Part shown: positions 63,954-64,000 of the stretch, in pieces
Layout of the letters: each line of letters starts with the position of its first letter
How positions within the stretch are numbered: position 1 is the first letter of the stretch
Assembly: GCF_900103525.1 (NCBI RefSeq)
Contig: NZ_FNHN01000008.1
Coordinates: 62,001 to 126,000 of the forward strand
DNA from: Bacillus sp. OK048
Lineage (GTDB): Bacteria; Bacillota; Bacilli; Bacillales; Cytobacillaceae
DNA length: 64,000 bases
Direction of reading: 5' to 3'
The notes under the pieces: model-generated
Database searches by the model: none
What the model saw: only the letters and a program-made list of their open reading frames with translations
Told to the model about the DNA's origin: nothing
Position numbers and translations under genes: made by a program

Positions 63954-64000
63954 CAACGATTCCCTCCCTGATGTTCGTTATATGTTAATACATTATCAAA

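Overview
The window is chromosomal DNA from an endospore-forming, low-GC Firmicute of the Bacillaceae, close to Bacillus/Neobacillus. The evidence is the AT-rich sequence with strong AGGAGG-type ribosome binding sites and many TTG/GTG starts, and sporulation genes of Bacillus type (spoVR, an alpha/beta SASP, yheC/yheD, yhaL, two YjcZ peptides). Long stretches also follow the B. subtilis yhc-yhd-yhe-yha order: yhcT-yhcU, yhdB-spoVR, yheE-yheC/D-yheA, yhaR, yhaQP, yhaO-yhaN-yhaM-yhaL-prsA. I see no rRNA, tRNA, CRISPR array, prophage or complete insertion sequence.

Layout. 1-4400: the 3' end of fabF, then a five-gene 2-oxoacid:ferredoxin oxidoreductase operon led by a P-loop ATPase and preceded by a CcpA (cre) site. 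4400-13200: an MMPL transporter, deoR-deoC with a small XapX protein, a pyrroline-5-carboxylate reductase, a Pit phosphate transporter with its DUF47 partner, and a pseudouridine synthase. 13200-20900: yhcU, pgcA, an SDR, yhdB-spoVR, a secreted putative glycosidase and a DUF445 membrane protein. 20900-23100: an orphan F0 cluster (subunits a and b plus an AtpZ-like/DUF3939 fusion) with no c subunit and no F1 genes. 23300-27500: small proteins, a CNNM/CBS transporter with a long structured leader, and a soluble sporulation-type histidine kinase. 27600-31600: TPP riboswitch-thiT, Fur box-feoAB with a Cys-rich partner, and an XRE regulator. 31700-39100: a class A PBP, sigY-yxlC-yxlD behind a sigma-Y promoter, then a short leader peptide with an attenuator in front of the heterodimeric ABC exporter bmrC-bmrD. 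39100-44500: a 26-residue membrane peptide, fumC, a SASP, msmX and a PucR-type regulator. 44500-50000: four tandem ATP-grasp genes (two yheD-yheC pairs) and yheA. 50000-64000: a HAD protein, fatty-acid genes (acyl-CoA ligase with a cre site, and enoyl-CoA hydratase), the yhaQP exporter, the yhaO-yhaN nuclease pair, yhaM, yhaL, prsA and the YjcZ peptides.

The most interesting signals are these. (1) The bmrCD leader peptide (35069-35143) carries a segment able to form an antiterminator against the following terminator. (2) The orphan a/b ATP synthase module lacks c exactly where c should lie, and that gap holds a decayed repeat end. (3) Two elements share a bipartite terminal inverted repeat with an exact 8-bp spacer, and one is flanked by a perfect 9-bp duplication. 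(4) A separate structured repeat family (three copies) shows compensatory base changes in two stems. (5) The CNNM gene has a ~180-nt leader with mutually exclusive hairpins, one of which hides the ribosome binding site.
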